A stretch of DNA of 64,000 bases from Blastocatellia bacterium (GTDB taxonomy: Bacteria > Acidobacteriota > Blastocatellia > UBA7656 > JADIYM01): positions 186,001 to 250,000 of the forward strand of contig JADIYM010000007.1 in the NCBI GenBank assembly GCA_016705245.1, written 5' to 3'. This document shows, one piece after another, positions 53,141 through 64,000 of this stretch (the first letter of the stretch is position 1; every line of letters starts with the position of its first letter). Position numbers and translations under genes: made by a program. Under the pieces are notes generated by a model, which was not told the DNA's origin, searched no databases, and worked only from the letters and a program-made list of their open reading frames with translations.

Positions 53141-53502
53141 TTCAAGTTCTTTTCGTGTTGGAAAGACTGCGTTGCCGGGAGTAACAACGGGGCCAGTGTA
53201 AGCGGGCGCCGCACGAGTGTCAACGTCGATTCTTTCAGCGCTGACGGAGATTTATGAGCGATCGGATGCGAACGGGCTTCTTTGGGGCGCGCATCGGGAT
53301 CTCTGCGCCTCTGTGCCTCCGTGTCTCTGTGTGCGAAGCGCTCATCAGGCCTGAGAAGAGCTTCGCACACAGAGACACGGAGACGCAGAGGCGCAGAGCA
53401 ATGGCACGACGTCAGGGCGCGTCCTGACGGCTCGCATTGCCTTGTCTGTCAAGCCCATCTACAATCGCTGCGTTTCGAACGCGATGTCATCTGGAGGTCG
53501 GC
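53141..53502. other. 362-nt divergent intergenic region
   Basis: Separates the divergent IHF-like and accD genes and so holds both promoters. Its centre is the hairpin at 53301-53398. I cannot identify trustworthy -10/-35 boxes. Immediately upstream of accD lies CTGGAGGTC, a good Shine-Dalgarno sequence. Confidence 0.6.
53301..53398. repeat. Tandem-unit hairpin (CTCCGTGTCTCTG type)
   Basis: The ~43-nt arms, CTCTGCGCCTCTGTGCCTCC... and the reverse complement, are joined by an 11-nt loop (ATCAGGCCTGA). The innermost part is TCTGTGTGCGAAGC/GCTTCGCACACAGA, shared with 60843-60924 and 63668-63788. Confidence 0.85.
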
Positions 53503-54366
53503 GTGGCCTGGTTCCGCCGCAAGAAGGACGCTGATATTCCGGCCGTTCAGCCGGACAGCGAGATCAAGACCGTCAAGACCGAAGGACTCTTCGTAAAGTG
53601 TCCCGGTTGTGAACGAACGGCATTCAAGCGGGACTTCGAGGCCAACCTCAATGTTTGCCCCGATTGCGGGCACCACCTGCGAGTTGGCGCAAAGGAACGG
53701 CTTCGACAGCTCTTTGACGACGGCGAGTTCGTCGAGTTCGACAGCGGTATCGCAGCGACCGATCCGCTTGAATTCGTCGACACGCGGAAGTACTCCGATC
53801 GGCTGGCCGACATGCGACGGCGAACCGGCCAGAACGACGCGGTCATCGTCGGCGTCGGCCGGATGGGTGGACGAACGGTCGTAGCGGCGTCGATGGCGCT
53901 CGACTTCGTCGGCGGCTCGATGGGGTCGGTTGTCGGAGAAAAGATCACTCGAGCCATCGAGCGGGCCATCTCGGACCGCATGCCCGTCGTGATCGTCTCG
54001 GCATCTGGCGGTGCCCGCATGCAGGAGGGCACCCTCTCGCTAATGCAGATGGCCAAGATCAGCGCGGCACTGGCGCGCCTCGACGAAGAGCGGATTCCCT
54101 ACATTTCGGTCCTTACTGATCCAACCACTGGAGGCGTTACAGCGAGCTTTGCCATGCTCGGCGACCTCAACATCGCTGAACCTGGTGCGTTGATTGGATT
54201 TGCGGGCCCTCGCGTCATTGAGCAGACCATCCGACAGAAGCTTCCGAAGGGATTCCAACGTGCCGAGTTCCTTCTCGAGCACGGAATGCTGGACGACGTC
54301 GTCGAGCGCGGTCAGCTTCGCGAGTACATAATTCGCGGCCTCAACTTCATGCAGCCGGCGGTATGA
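53503..54366 (+). CDS. accD: Acetyl-CoA carboxylase carboxyltransferase beta subunit
   Basis: A 287-residue subunit. The N-terminal zinc ribbon has Cys33, Cys36, Cys52 and Cys55 (KCPGC, VCPDC). A crotonase-type fold follows with SASGGARMQEG, SVLTDPTTGGVTASFAMLGD and GFAGPRVIEQTI. It transfers carboxyl from biotin to acetyl-CoA for fatty-acid synthesis. GTG 53503 has GGAGG six bases upstream. accA is not in the window. It is first in the accD-folC-nudix-plsC-CPBP operon. Confidence 0.96.
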   Translation: MAWFRRKKDADIPAVQPDSEIKTVKTEGLFVKCPGCERTAFKRDFEANLNVCPDCGHHLRVGAKERLRQLFDDGEFVEFDSGIAATDPLEFVDTRKYSDRLADMRRRTGQNDAVIVGVGRMGGRTVVAASMALDFVGGSMGSVVGEKITRAIERAISDRMPVVIVSASGGARMQEGTLSLMQMAKISAALARLDEERIPYISVLTDPTTGGVTASFAMLGDLNIAEPGALIGFAGPRVIEQTIRQKLPKGFQRAEFLLEHGMLDDVVERGQLREYIIRGLNFMQPAV

Positions 54367-55694
54367 CGAGCGCATTCGACGACGCACTCGCATACCTGAC
54401 GAGTCTCGGCAACGAGGTTGCGGCCATGAAGCTCGGCCTCGAGAGCATCGCCCTGCTCCTCCATCAGCTCGGCGATCCGCACCGCGAGTTCCCGTCCGTC
54501 ATCGTCGCCGGGACGAACGGCAAGGGCTCGACCGCGTGCATGATCGAAGCGATTGCGAGGCGATCGAAGCTCACCACCGGTCTCTTCACGTCCCCGCACC
54601 TCGTGTCGATAGAAGAGCGGATTCGGATTGGCGGTGTTGCAATCAGCCGGGACCGGTTTGCCATTCTTGCCGGCCGCGTGCGGGATGCCGCCGAGGAGCT
54701 CATAGATCGTGGCGACCTGACCGTCGCGCCGACATTCTTCGAGCAGGTCACCGCGATCGCGTTCCTCGAATTCGCCGAACGGCGCGTCGATCTGGCCGTC
54801 CTCGAAGTCGGCATGGGTGGCCGACTCGACGCGACGAACATCGTCGAGCCGCTCGTCGCCGTCGTCACGCCCATCGGGATGGATCACGAGCGGTATCTCG
54901 GTTCGACCCTTGCAGCGATCGCCGGCGAGAAGGCCGCAGTAATCAAGCCGGGTGTCCGCGCGGTCATCGCCCATCAGCCGGTCGAGGCGCTCGAGCCGCT
55001 CATCGAGCGCTGTCTCGCCTGCGACGTGCTGCCGGAGTTTGCCGGCGAGTCCGACATCCATCACAACGAGAACGGGCGTTTCACGTTCAGCTACGAGACG
55101 GAGGCCGACCGATACGAATTCGTCACGCTCGGATTGCGAGGTCGCCACCAGGTCGAGAACGCCATCGTCGCCATTCACGCCGTCGAATCCATCCGCCGTG
55201 CAGGTATCGGGATCACGCGCAGCGCCATCGTCGAGGGGCTCGGCGCCGCGGAGTGGCCGGGCCGTCTCGAACTCGTGCTCGGGGCACCGCCGGTGCTGCT
55301 CGATGGCGCCCACAACGAAGCCGGTGCCCGCGCCCTTCGCGCCTACTTCGACGAGTTCTGCCACTACCCGATCACGCTCGTCTTTGGCGCCATGGACGAC
55401 AAGAACATCGTGAGGATGGCCGAGGAGCTCTTTCCGGCCGTTCGAGCGGTCGTGCTCACGCGTGTCGATTCGCCGCGATCCGCCGATCCGGTCGCCCTCG
55501 CGGCGTCACTGCCTGCCGCCGGCGGGGGTGGAGCGCCGATCGTAGCCGCTTCGGTTGAGGAAGCGCTTGCCTGGGCATTCCACGTCACCCCACGCGATGG
55601 GGTCATCTGCGTGGCGGGCTCGCTCTATCTCGTTGGCGAAGTGAAGGCCCGGCTCGCAAGCCGCGTGCCCTTCAGCCCGGTCGAGGGCGCCTGA
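54363..55694 (+). CDS. folC: Folylpolyglutamate/dihydrofolate synthase
   Basis: A 443-residue Mur-ligase-family enzyme. The P-loop is VAGTNGKGSTACMI near 47-60, with FTSPHLVSIEERIRIGG, VLEVGMGGRLDATN and the C-terminal-domain LDGAHNEAGARAL and FGAMDDKNI. It adds glutamates to folates. The ATG overlaps the accD stop (ATGA); accD-folC is a common pair. Confidence 0.95.
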   Translation: MTSAFDDALAYLTSLGNEVAAMKLGLESIALLLHQLGDPHREFPSVIVAGTNGKGSTACMIEAIARRSKLTTGLFTSPHLVSIEERIRIGGVAISRDRFAILAGRVRDAAEELIDRGDLTVAPTFFEQVTAIAFLEFAERRVDLAVLEVGMGGRLDATNIVEPLVAVVTPIGMDHERYLGSTLAAIAGEKAAVIKPGVRAVIAHQPVEALEPLIERCLACDVLPEFAGESDIHHNENGRFTFSYETEADRYEFVTLGLRGRHQVENAIVAIHAVESIRRAGIGITRSAIVEGLGAAEWPGRLELVLGAPPVLLDGAHNEAGARALRAYFDEFCHYPITLVFGAMDDKNIVRMAEELFPAVRAVVLTRVDSPRSADPVALAASLPAAGGGGAPIVAASVEEALAWAFHVTPRDGVICVAGSLYLVGEVKARLASRVPFSPVEGA

Positions 55695-56230
55695 TGACCC
55701 GCATCCGACAGACCGGCTCGCGCGAGATCTACCTCGGCAAGGTCTTTGATCTTACGGTCGACCGATTCGTCGACGACGACGTCGACGACCGCGAATACGA
55801 GATCGAAGTCGTACATCACTCGGGCGGAGCCGCGATTCTCCCGCTCGACGCGAACGGCGACGTGGTGCTCGTCCGACAGTGGCGGTACGCGCTTGGACGA
55901 ACACTCCTCGAGGCGCCGGCCGGTCGAATCGAAAACGGCGACGATCCCGCGACAACGGCGCGGCGCGAGCTCGAGGAGGAGGCCGGATATTCGGCCGGCA
56001 CCGTCGAATCGCTCGGATCGATCCTCGTGGCGCCCGGCTACACGACCGAACGCATCCACATTTTCCTTGCCACGGACCTGACGCCGGTCCCTCCCCGCCC
56101 CGACGAAGACGAGCGAATCGAGGTCGAGAGGATGCCGTTCGACGAGGCCATCGCACGAATCGACGCCGGCGAGATCGACGACGCCAAGACAATCGTCGCA
56201 TTGCTGCGCACGGCAGCTCGCCGCCGGTAG
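55694..56230 (+). CDS. NUDIX hydrolase, ADP-ribose pyrophosphatase-like
   Basis: A 178-residue protein. The Nudix box spans about 77-99: Gly77, Asp83 in place of the usual first Glu, then RELEEEAGY (91-99), which keeps the metal-binding glutamates. The context is VVLVRQWRYALGRTLLEAPAG, typical of the ADP-ribose pyrophosphatase (NudF) branch. Its ATG shares the A of the folC stop (TGATG). Confidence 0.9.
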   Translation: MTRIRQTGSREIYLGKVFDLTVDRFVDDDVDDREYEIEVVHHSGGAAILPLDANGDVVLVRQWRYALGRTLLEAPAGRIENGDDPATTARRELEEEAGYSAGTVESLGSILVAPGYTTERIHIFLATDLTPVPPRPDEDERIEVERMPFDEAIARIDAGEIDDAKTIVALLRTAARRR

Positions 56231-56236
56231 ACGACG

Positions 56237-57016
56237 ATGCAGCCCCTGGCCCTTCTTCACTCAATCGTTGCGATTCCGCTGATATACGCCTACACGGCGG
56301 TGCTGGCGACCATCTCGCTGTCGATCTCGTTCTTTGACCCCGACGGACGCCGCCAGCACTGGTGCGCGCACACCTGGTGCCGTCTGATCGCCGCGACCGC
56401 CGGAATGCGCGTCCGGGTTCACGGCGTCGAGCACCTGCCGGCGCCCGGCGCGCCGGTCGTCTACATGGCCAACCATCAGAGCTACATGGACATTCCTGTC
56501 CTGTTCGGTTTCCTTCCGGCGCAGTTTCGGATCATCGCCAAGGAGTCTCTTTTTCGCGTACCGTTCATGGGCTGGCACCTGACGCGCGCCGGCAACATTC
56601 CGATCAATCGATCGAACCGACGTGAGGCCATGCGCTCCATTTCCAGGGCAGCGGAGCGGATTCGCGAGGGCACTGCCGTTTTCGTCTTTCCCGAGGGCAC
56701 GCGCAGCCGGAACGGCGTCCTGCAGCCGTTCAAGGCCGGGAGCTTCAAGCTCGCCGTATCCGCCGGAGTGCCGATCGTCCCGCTGACGATCATCGGCACG
56801 TGCAGGATTCTCGAGAAGGACTCACTCCTCTTTCATCCGGGCGCGGTCGAGCTCCACATACATCCTGAAATTCCTACGGCCGGCCTGCGTTCTGCGGATA
56901 TCGAGGGACTGATGGACGACGTGTGGACTGAAATGGCCGCTCCGCTCCAGCCGCTCGGCCTCGCGGCGGCCGAACCTCTTCACGCGCCGACCGAAGCGGT
57001 CGAGGCGGCGCCGTGA
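56237..57016 (+). CDS. plsC: 1-acyl-sn-glycerol-3-phosphate acyltransferase
   Basis: A 259-residue membrane-associated acyltransferase. An N-terminal helix at about 5-32 is followed by the catalytic NHQSYMD with His80 and Asp85, IAKESLFRVPFMG, and the phosphate-binding FPEGTRSRNG. It makes phosphatidic acid. It ends in an overlap with the CPBP gene (GTGA) and follows the nudix gene by six bases. Confidence 0.95.
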   Translation: MQPLALLHSIVAIPLIYAYTAVLATISLSISFFDPDGRRQHWCAHTWCRLIAATAGMRVRVHGVEHLPAPGAPVVYMANHQSYMDIPVLFGFLPAQFRIIAKESLFRVPFMGWHLTRAGNIPINRSNRREAMRSISRAAERIREGTAVFVFPEGTRSRNGVLQPFKAGSFKLAVSAGVPIVPLTIIGTCRILEKDSLLFHPGAVELHIHPEIPTAGLRSADIEGLMDDVWTEMAAPLQPLGLAAAEPLHAPTEAVEAAP

Positions 57017-57930
57017 CCGGCCAGCCCGCTGTGCCGAACGAACCGAAACTCGTTCACTGTCCGTCGTGCGGCCACGACGCGGTGCCGATCGGCCACGGCC
57101 CCGAGCCGACGCTCTGCGCGGACTGCCACCACATGCTCGTCGGGCTGCCGGGGGCCGCTCCGAGGGCGACACCATCGGCTGAGAACCCCAGCTGGGGAAT
57201 TCCTGAGTCCGCGCTCCTGTGGCTCGCGAGTTACTTCGCGATGCTCTCGTCGGCGGTAATCGCCATTGTCGGATTCGTGTTCGTGGCCGGATGGTTCGAG
57301 GCCACGATTCCCGGCGGCGAAGACATCATGCGTCATCCGCCCGCGCTCGTCGCCGGCGTACTCTCGTCGGCGGTCGGTCACGCCATTACCTTGCTTCTCG
57401 CCTGGGTCGTCGTCACCGACGGCGGCCGGCAGCCGTTTCTGGAAGCGATCGGGTGGGGCTGGCGAAACGGCATCGGCATGCGGCACGTGCTTGCGACGTT
57501 CGGCCTTGTGTACGCCGTAACGATCGCCATCGGAGTGCTCGTGCAGGAGCCCGACACGCCTTTCAAGCAGATGCTCGAGACGTCCTACGGCGTGCGGATC
57601 GCGGTCGGGGTGGTCGCCGTCCTCACCGCGCCCATCGCGGAGGAAGTCGTCTACCGCGGAGTGCTCTATCCCGCGTTCGCGCGCCGATTCGGCGCCATCG
57701 CCGGCGTCGTGCTGGTGTCGGGTATCTTCCTGCTCGTCCACGCCGAGCAGTACGCATCGGCTCCAGCCATCATGCTCCCGCTGGGCTTGCTAAGCGTGGC
57801 CCTGACGACGCTGCGTGCGGTCTCAGGCTCGATAATGCCGTCGGTCGTCCTGCACCTGCTCTTCAACGGCGTGCAGGTCGCCTTGCTGCTGTTCGTCCCC
57901 GACTCGCCGGCCGCGCCTGCTCCAGAGTAG
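57013..57930 (+). CDS. CPBP intramembrane metalloprotease with N-terminal zinc ribbon
   Basis: A 305-residue protein. The N-terminal zinc ribbon has HCPSCGHDAV and LCADCHHML (Cys16, Cys19, Cys35, Cys38), followed by a Pro/Ala linker. About six to seven membrane helices form the CPBP core: motif 1 EEVVYRG (Glu210-Glu211, Arg215), motif 2 FLLVHAEQ, motif 3 HLLFNGVQ. All the key residues are present, unlike in the paralogue at 12195. It is the last gene of the accD operon and overlaps the convergent nfo gene by 68 nt. Confidence 0.87.
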   Translation: MTGQPAVPNEPKLVHCPSCGHDAVPIGHGPEPTLCADCHHMLVGLPGAAPRATPSAENPSWGIPESALLWLASYFAMLSSAVIAIVGFVFVAGWFEATIPGGEDIMRHPPALVAGVLSSAVGHAITLLLAWVVVTDGGRQPFLEAIGWGWRNGIGMRHVLATFGLVYAVTIAIGVLVQEPDTPFKQMLETSYGVRIAVGVVAVLTAPIAEEVVYRGVLYPAFARRFGAIAGVVLVSGIFLLVHAEQYASAPAIMLPLGLLSVALTTLRAVSGSIMPSVVLHLLFNGVQVALLLFVPDSPAAPAPE

Positions 57931-58810
57931 GCTCAGGCAATTCGACGACCCCCAGCATCGCTCGAAGCTGGTTCAGGTTCCACGTCTCCGTGCGGTCGCC
58001 ATCCTCGGGCGTCTCGAGAATGATCGGCGCGTGCGCGAGCTTTCGGAACCTCGCCACACGTCTGAGCGCCTCCGTGCCGATCTCGCCCAGTCCGATGTGC
58101 CAGTGACGGTCGACGTTCGAGCCGAACGGCACCTTCGAGTCATTGAAGTGGATCACGCGAACCTTCTCGTGTCCGACGCATTCGTCGATCGTCCCCATCG
58201 TTCGCCGGAACCCGGATTCCGTCTGCAGCGGATATCCGGCGGCAAACGTGTGCGCCGTGTCGAGGCACATTCCGATCGGCACGTCTCGCTCGCATCGGGA
58301 GATGATCTCGCCGACCTGCTCGAACGCTCGTCCGATGCAGTCTCCCTGACCGGCAGTGTTTTCGATGAGCACCGCCGCTTGATCGAGACGCAGGCCCCGC
58401 GCTGCAACCCGGATGCCGTCGACACACGCCGCGATTCCGTCCTCGACGCTCGCTCCGCGCGAGCTGCCGGGATGGACGACGAGGTAGTCCGCCCCGAGCC
58501 GCTCGGCCCGATCGAGCTCGTCGTGGAATGCCTCGATCGACCGCTGGCGGATGAACGGATCCGGCGCCGCGAGATTGACGAGGTAGTTCGTGTGGATAAC
58601 GACCGGGTCGATGTCGAGCGCCGCGCGCGTCTCGCGAAACGCCTCGGCGTCCTCCTCGCTCAAGGGCGACGTCGCCCAGCCACGGGGGTTGCGCGAGAAG
58701 AACTGAAGCGACGAGCACCCGAGGTCTCGTGTGCGCTCGAGGGCGCGAACGAGGCCGCCGGCGATCGAAATGTGCTTGCCAATTCGACGCACGGCGGCTC
58801 CGGTTCGCAT
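57863..58810 (-). CDS. nfo: Endonuclease IV (AP endonuclease)
   Basis: A 315-residue TIM-barrel enzyme. It has IGKHISIAGGLVRALE at the start, VVHPGSSRG (zinc His), LIENTAGQG (zinc Glu), CLDTAHTFAAGY (Asp, His) and RHWHIGLGEIG with a final ILETPEDGDR (Glu). It cleaves 5' to abasic sites in base-excision repair. The arginine-rich C-terminal tail (about 25 residues) lies in the overlap with the CPBP gene. Confidence 0.95.
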   Translation of the reverse strand: MRTGAAVRRIGKHISIAGGLVRALERTRDLGCSSLQFFSRNPRGWATSPLSEEDAEAFRETRAALDIDPVVIHTNYLVNLAAPDPFIRQRSIEAFHDELDRAERLGADYLVVHPGSSRGASVEDGIAACVDGIRVAARGLRLDQAAVLIENTAGQGDCIGRAFEQVGEIISRCERDVPIGMCLDTAHTFAAGYPLQTESGFRRTMGTIDECVGHEKVRVIHFNDSKVPFGSNVDRHWHIGLGEIGTEALRRVARFRKLAHAPIILETPEDGDRTETWNLNQLRAMLGVVELPEPTLEQARPASRGRTAARRPARR

Positions 58811-58824
58811 TCGCTACAGCCGCG

Positions 58825-60711
<1,887 letters not shown>

Positions 60712-61109
60712 AGGTTGTGGGTCTCCCGAGGACGGGGTGTGAAGGACGCCGGATTATGGGTTTCGGCATCTGGCAGAGTCAAGCAGGGGCCTGTGCGGGG
60801 AACGCCCCACCGGAACCTAGAGCGGCAGCGTCAACTCCGCGCCTCCGTGACTCCGTGTCTCTGTGTGCGAAGCTCTTCAGTGCTGAAGAAGAGCTTCGCA
60901 CACAGAGACACGGAGGCACGGAGGGCAAGACCCTCGCTTGTCGCCGCGAGGGGACTTGTGGCATCCTACGCTCTTTTGTGAACAGGCCGTTTTCGCCGCA
61001 TACCGCGTTCCGACACTGTCGGATCCCGGTTCGGCCAGCGGCCCGACTGTCGCAGAGAGAACGGGCACGTCGTCCAGGCGTGACACCAACGAAGACCAGG
61101 AAGGATGCC
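60712..61109. other. 398-nt divergent intergenic region
   Basis: Lies between the divergent permease and hppA genes. It contains the hairpin at 60843-60924. The 185 nt between that hairpin and hppA should contain the hppA promoter; I cannot point to convincing boxes. AGGAAGG precedes the hppA ATG. Confidence 0.6.
60843..60924. repeat. Tandem-unit hairpin (CTCCGTGTCTCTG type)
   Basis: The left arm has CTCCGTGACTCCGTGTCTC, continuing through TGTGTGCGAAGCTCTT. An 8-nt loop (CAGTGCTG) follows, then AAGAAGAGCTTCGCACACAG to CGGAGGCACGGAG. Nearly perfect, and one of the cleanest copies of the family. Confidence 0.85.
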
Positions 61110-63630
<2,521 letters not shown>

Positions 63631-63940
63631 TCACACGGCACCGATGCCGCGCGAGAGTCCTCAGAGCAGAAGGGCTTCGCACACAGAGGCACCGAGCCAC
63701 GGAGACGCAGAGTCTTCGTGCCTTCGGTGCCTTTGTTATTTCCCTCCGTGTCTCGGCGACTCTATGACTCAGTGCGCGAAGCTCTTCTTGCCCTGAAGAC
63801 CTTCGTTTCAGGAGTCACGGAGAAGCGAAGTACCGACTCCTCCTCCCGTTTCACAGAGTTTACTTGCCGAGCGGGTCCGATGTACTTTCAACGTGTTCTC
63901 GATACACATCGTCAGTTAAATCCCGGTACCGCTCACTGTC
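63631..63940. other. 310-nt gene-free stretch downstream of hppA
   Basis: Contains a degenerate hairpin at 63668-63788 and otherwise no recognisable feature. Confidence 0.6.
63668..63788. repeat. Tandem-unit hairpin, degenerate copy
   Basis: AGAAGGGCTTCGCACACAGAG opens the left arm, without the usual close pairing in the middle, and the right side ends AGTGCGCGAAGCTCTTCT. The arms are less perfect and the loop is longer (about 33 nt) than in the 53301 and 60843 copies. Confidence 0.6.
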
Positions 63941-64000
63941 GTGCTCAGCCCCCGCTGCATCATCGCCGTGCTGGCGTTCGTCGCATTCGCCCCGTGGGCG
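63941..64000 (+). CDS. Possible start of an exported protein, cut by the window end
   Basis: A GTG at 63941 opens 20 codons with a short basic start (LSPRC) and a hydrophobic run (IIAVLAFVAFAPWA) resembling a signal peptide. No stop occurs before the window ends. There is no obvious Shine-Dalgarno sequence, so this is tentative. Confidence 0.3.
   Translation, partial: MLSPRCIIAVLAFVAFAPWA

Overview
The window looks like chromosomal DNA from a high-GC, Gram-negative-type bacterium, most likely an Acidobacteriota member (Vicinamibacteria-like). The taxon is inferred from gene content: an Oar-like TonB-dependent receptor with an N-terminal carboxypeptidase-regulatory domain, an MglA/MglB polarity pair, an M13 peptidase, a membrane pyrophosphatase, and abundant intergenic inverted repeats. 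It is mostly housekeeping sequence, with no phage, plasmid, CRISPR or classical insertion sequence visible.

Layout. 0.4-6 kb: a Rossmann/DUF2520 protein, a very large P-loop ATPase (frameshifted) and an alpha/beta hydrolase. 6.3-9.4 kb: a tightly overlapping molybdate cassette (HTH-Mop regulator, modA, modB, modC). 9.5-16.5 kb: envelope proteins, an unusual membrane HEXXH protein, a CPBP protease-like protein, an M13 peptidase and a membrane glycosyltransferase. 16.6-28.4 kb: a long minus-strand run of core genes: pta, a SurA-like/DsbA fusion, mglB, mglA, queA, rimI, mutS2, dnaG, rpoD. 28.4-29.0 kb: a GxxExxY nuclease-fold gene held precisely between two 43-nt inverted repeats. 29-41.5 kb: the Oar-like receptor, an exported methyltransferase-like protein coupled to a cold-shock protein, a degenerate M16 protein, aroB, an M3-like peptidase and tRNA-Arg(CCT). 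41.9-48.9 kb: a ThrE-like exporter, a PLP decarboxylase, a receiver-kinase fusion, a GNAT enzyme, two Cys-rich exported proteins, apt, acyP and tRNA-Pro(CGG). 49-53.1 kb: a thrombospondin-3-like Asp/Gly/Asn repeat protein, then ihfA-like, merR, tRNA-Pro(GGG), surE, pcm. 53.5-57.9 kb: accD-folC-nudix-plsC-CPBP, a translationally overlapping plus-strand operon. 57.9-63.6 kb: nfo, an amino-acid permease and hppA (frameshifted).

Two themes stand out. First, the spaces between genes are full of repeats from at least four families: short hairpins with tandem G-A mismatches, a ~126-bp element with a conserved loop, a 302-bp fold-back, and long hairpins built from tandem 'GCGCCTTTG' or 'CTCCGTGTCTCTG' units. 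The last family is the one that brackets the GxxExxY gene, whose PD...ExK and QxxxY residues are intact. This suggests a nuclease/repeat partnership comparable in logic to REP/RAYT systems. Second, six otherwise intact genes carry single-base frameshifts and there is an interrupted poly-G run, which together point to residual sequencing or assembly errors rather than gene decay.
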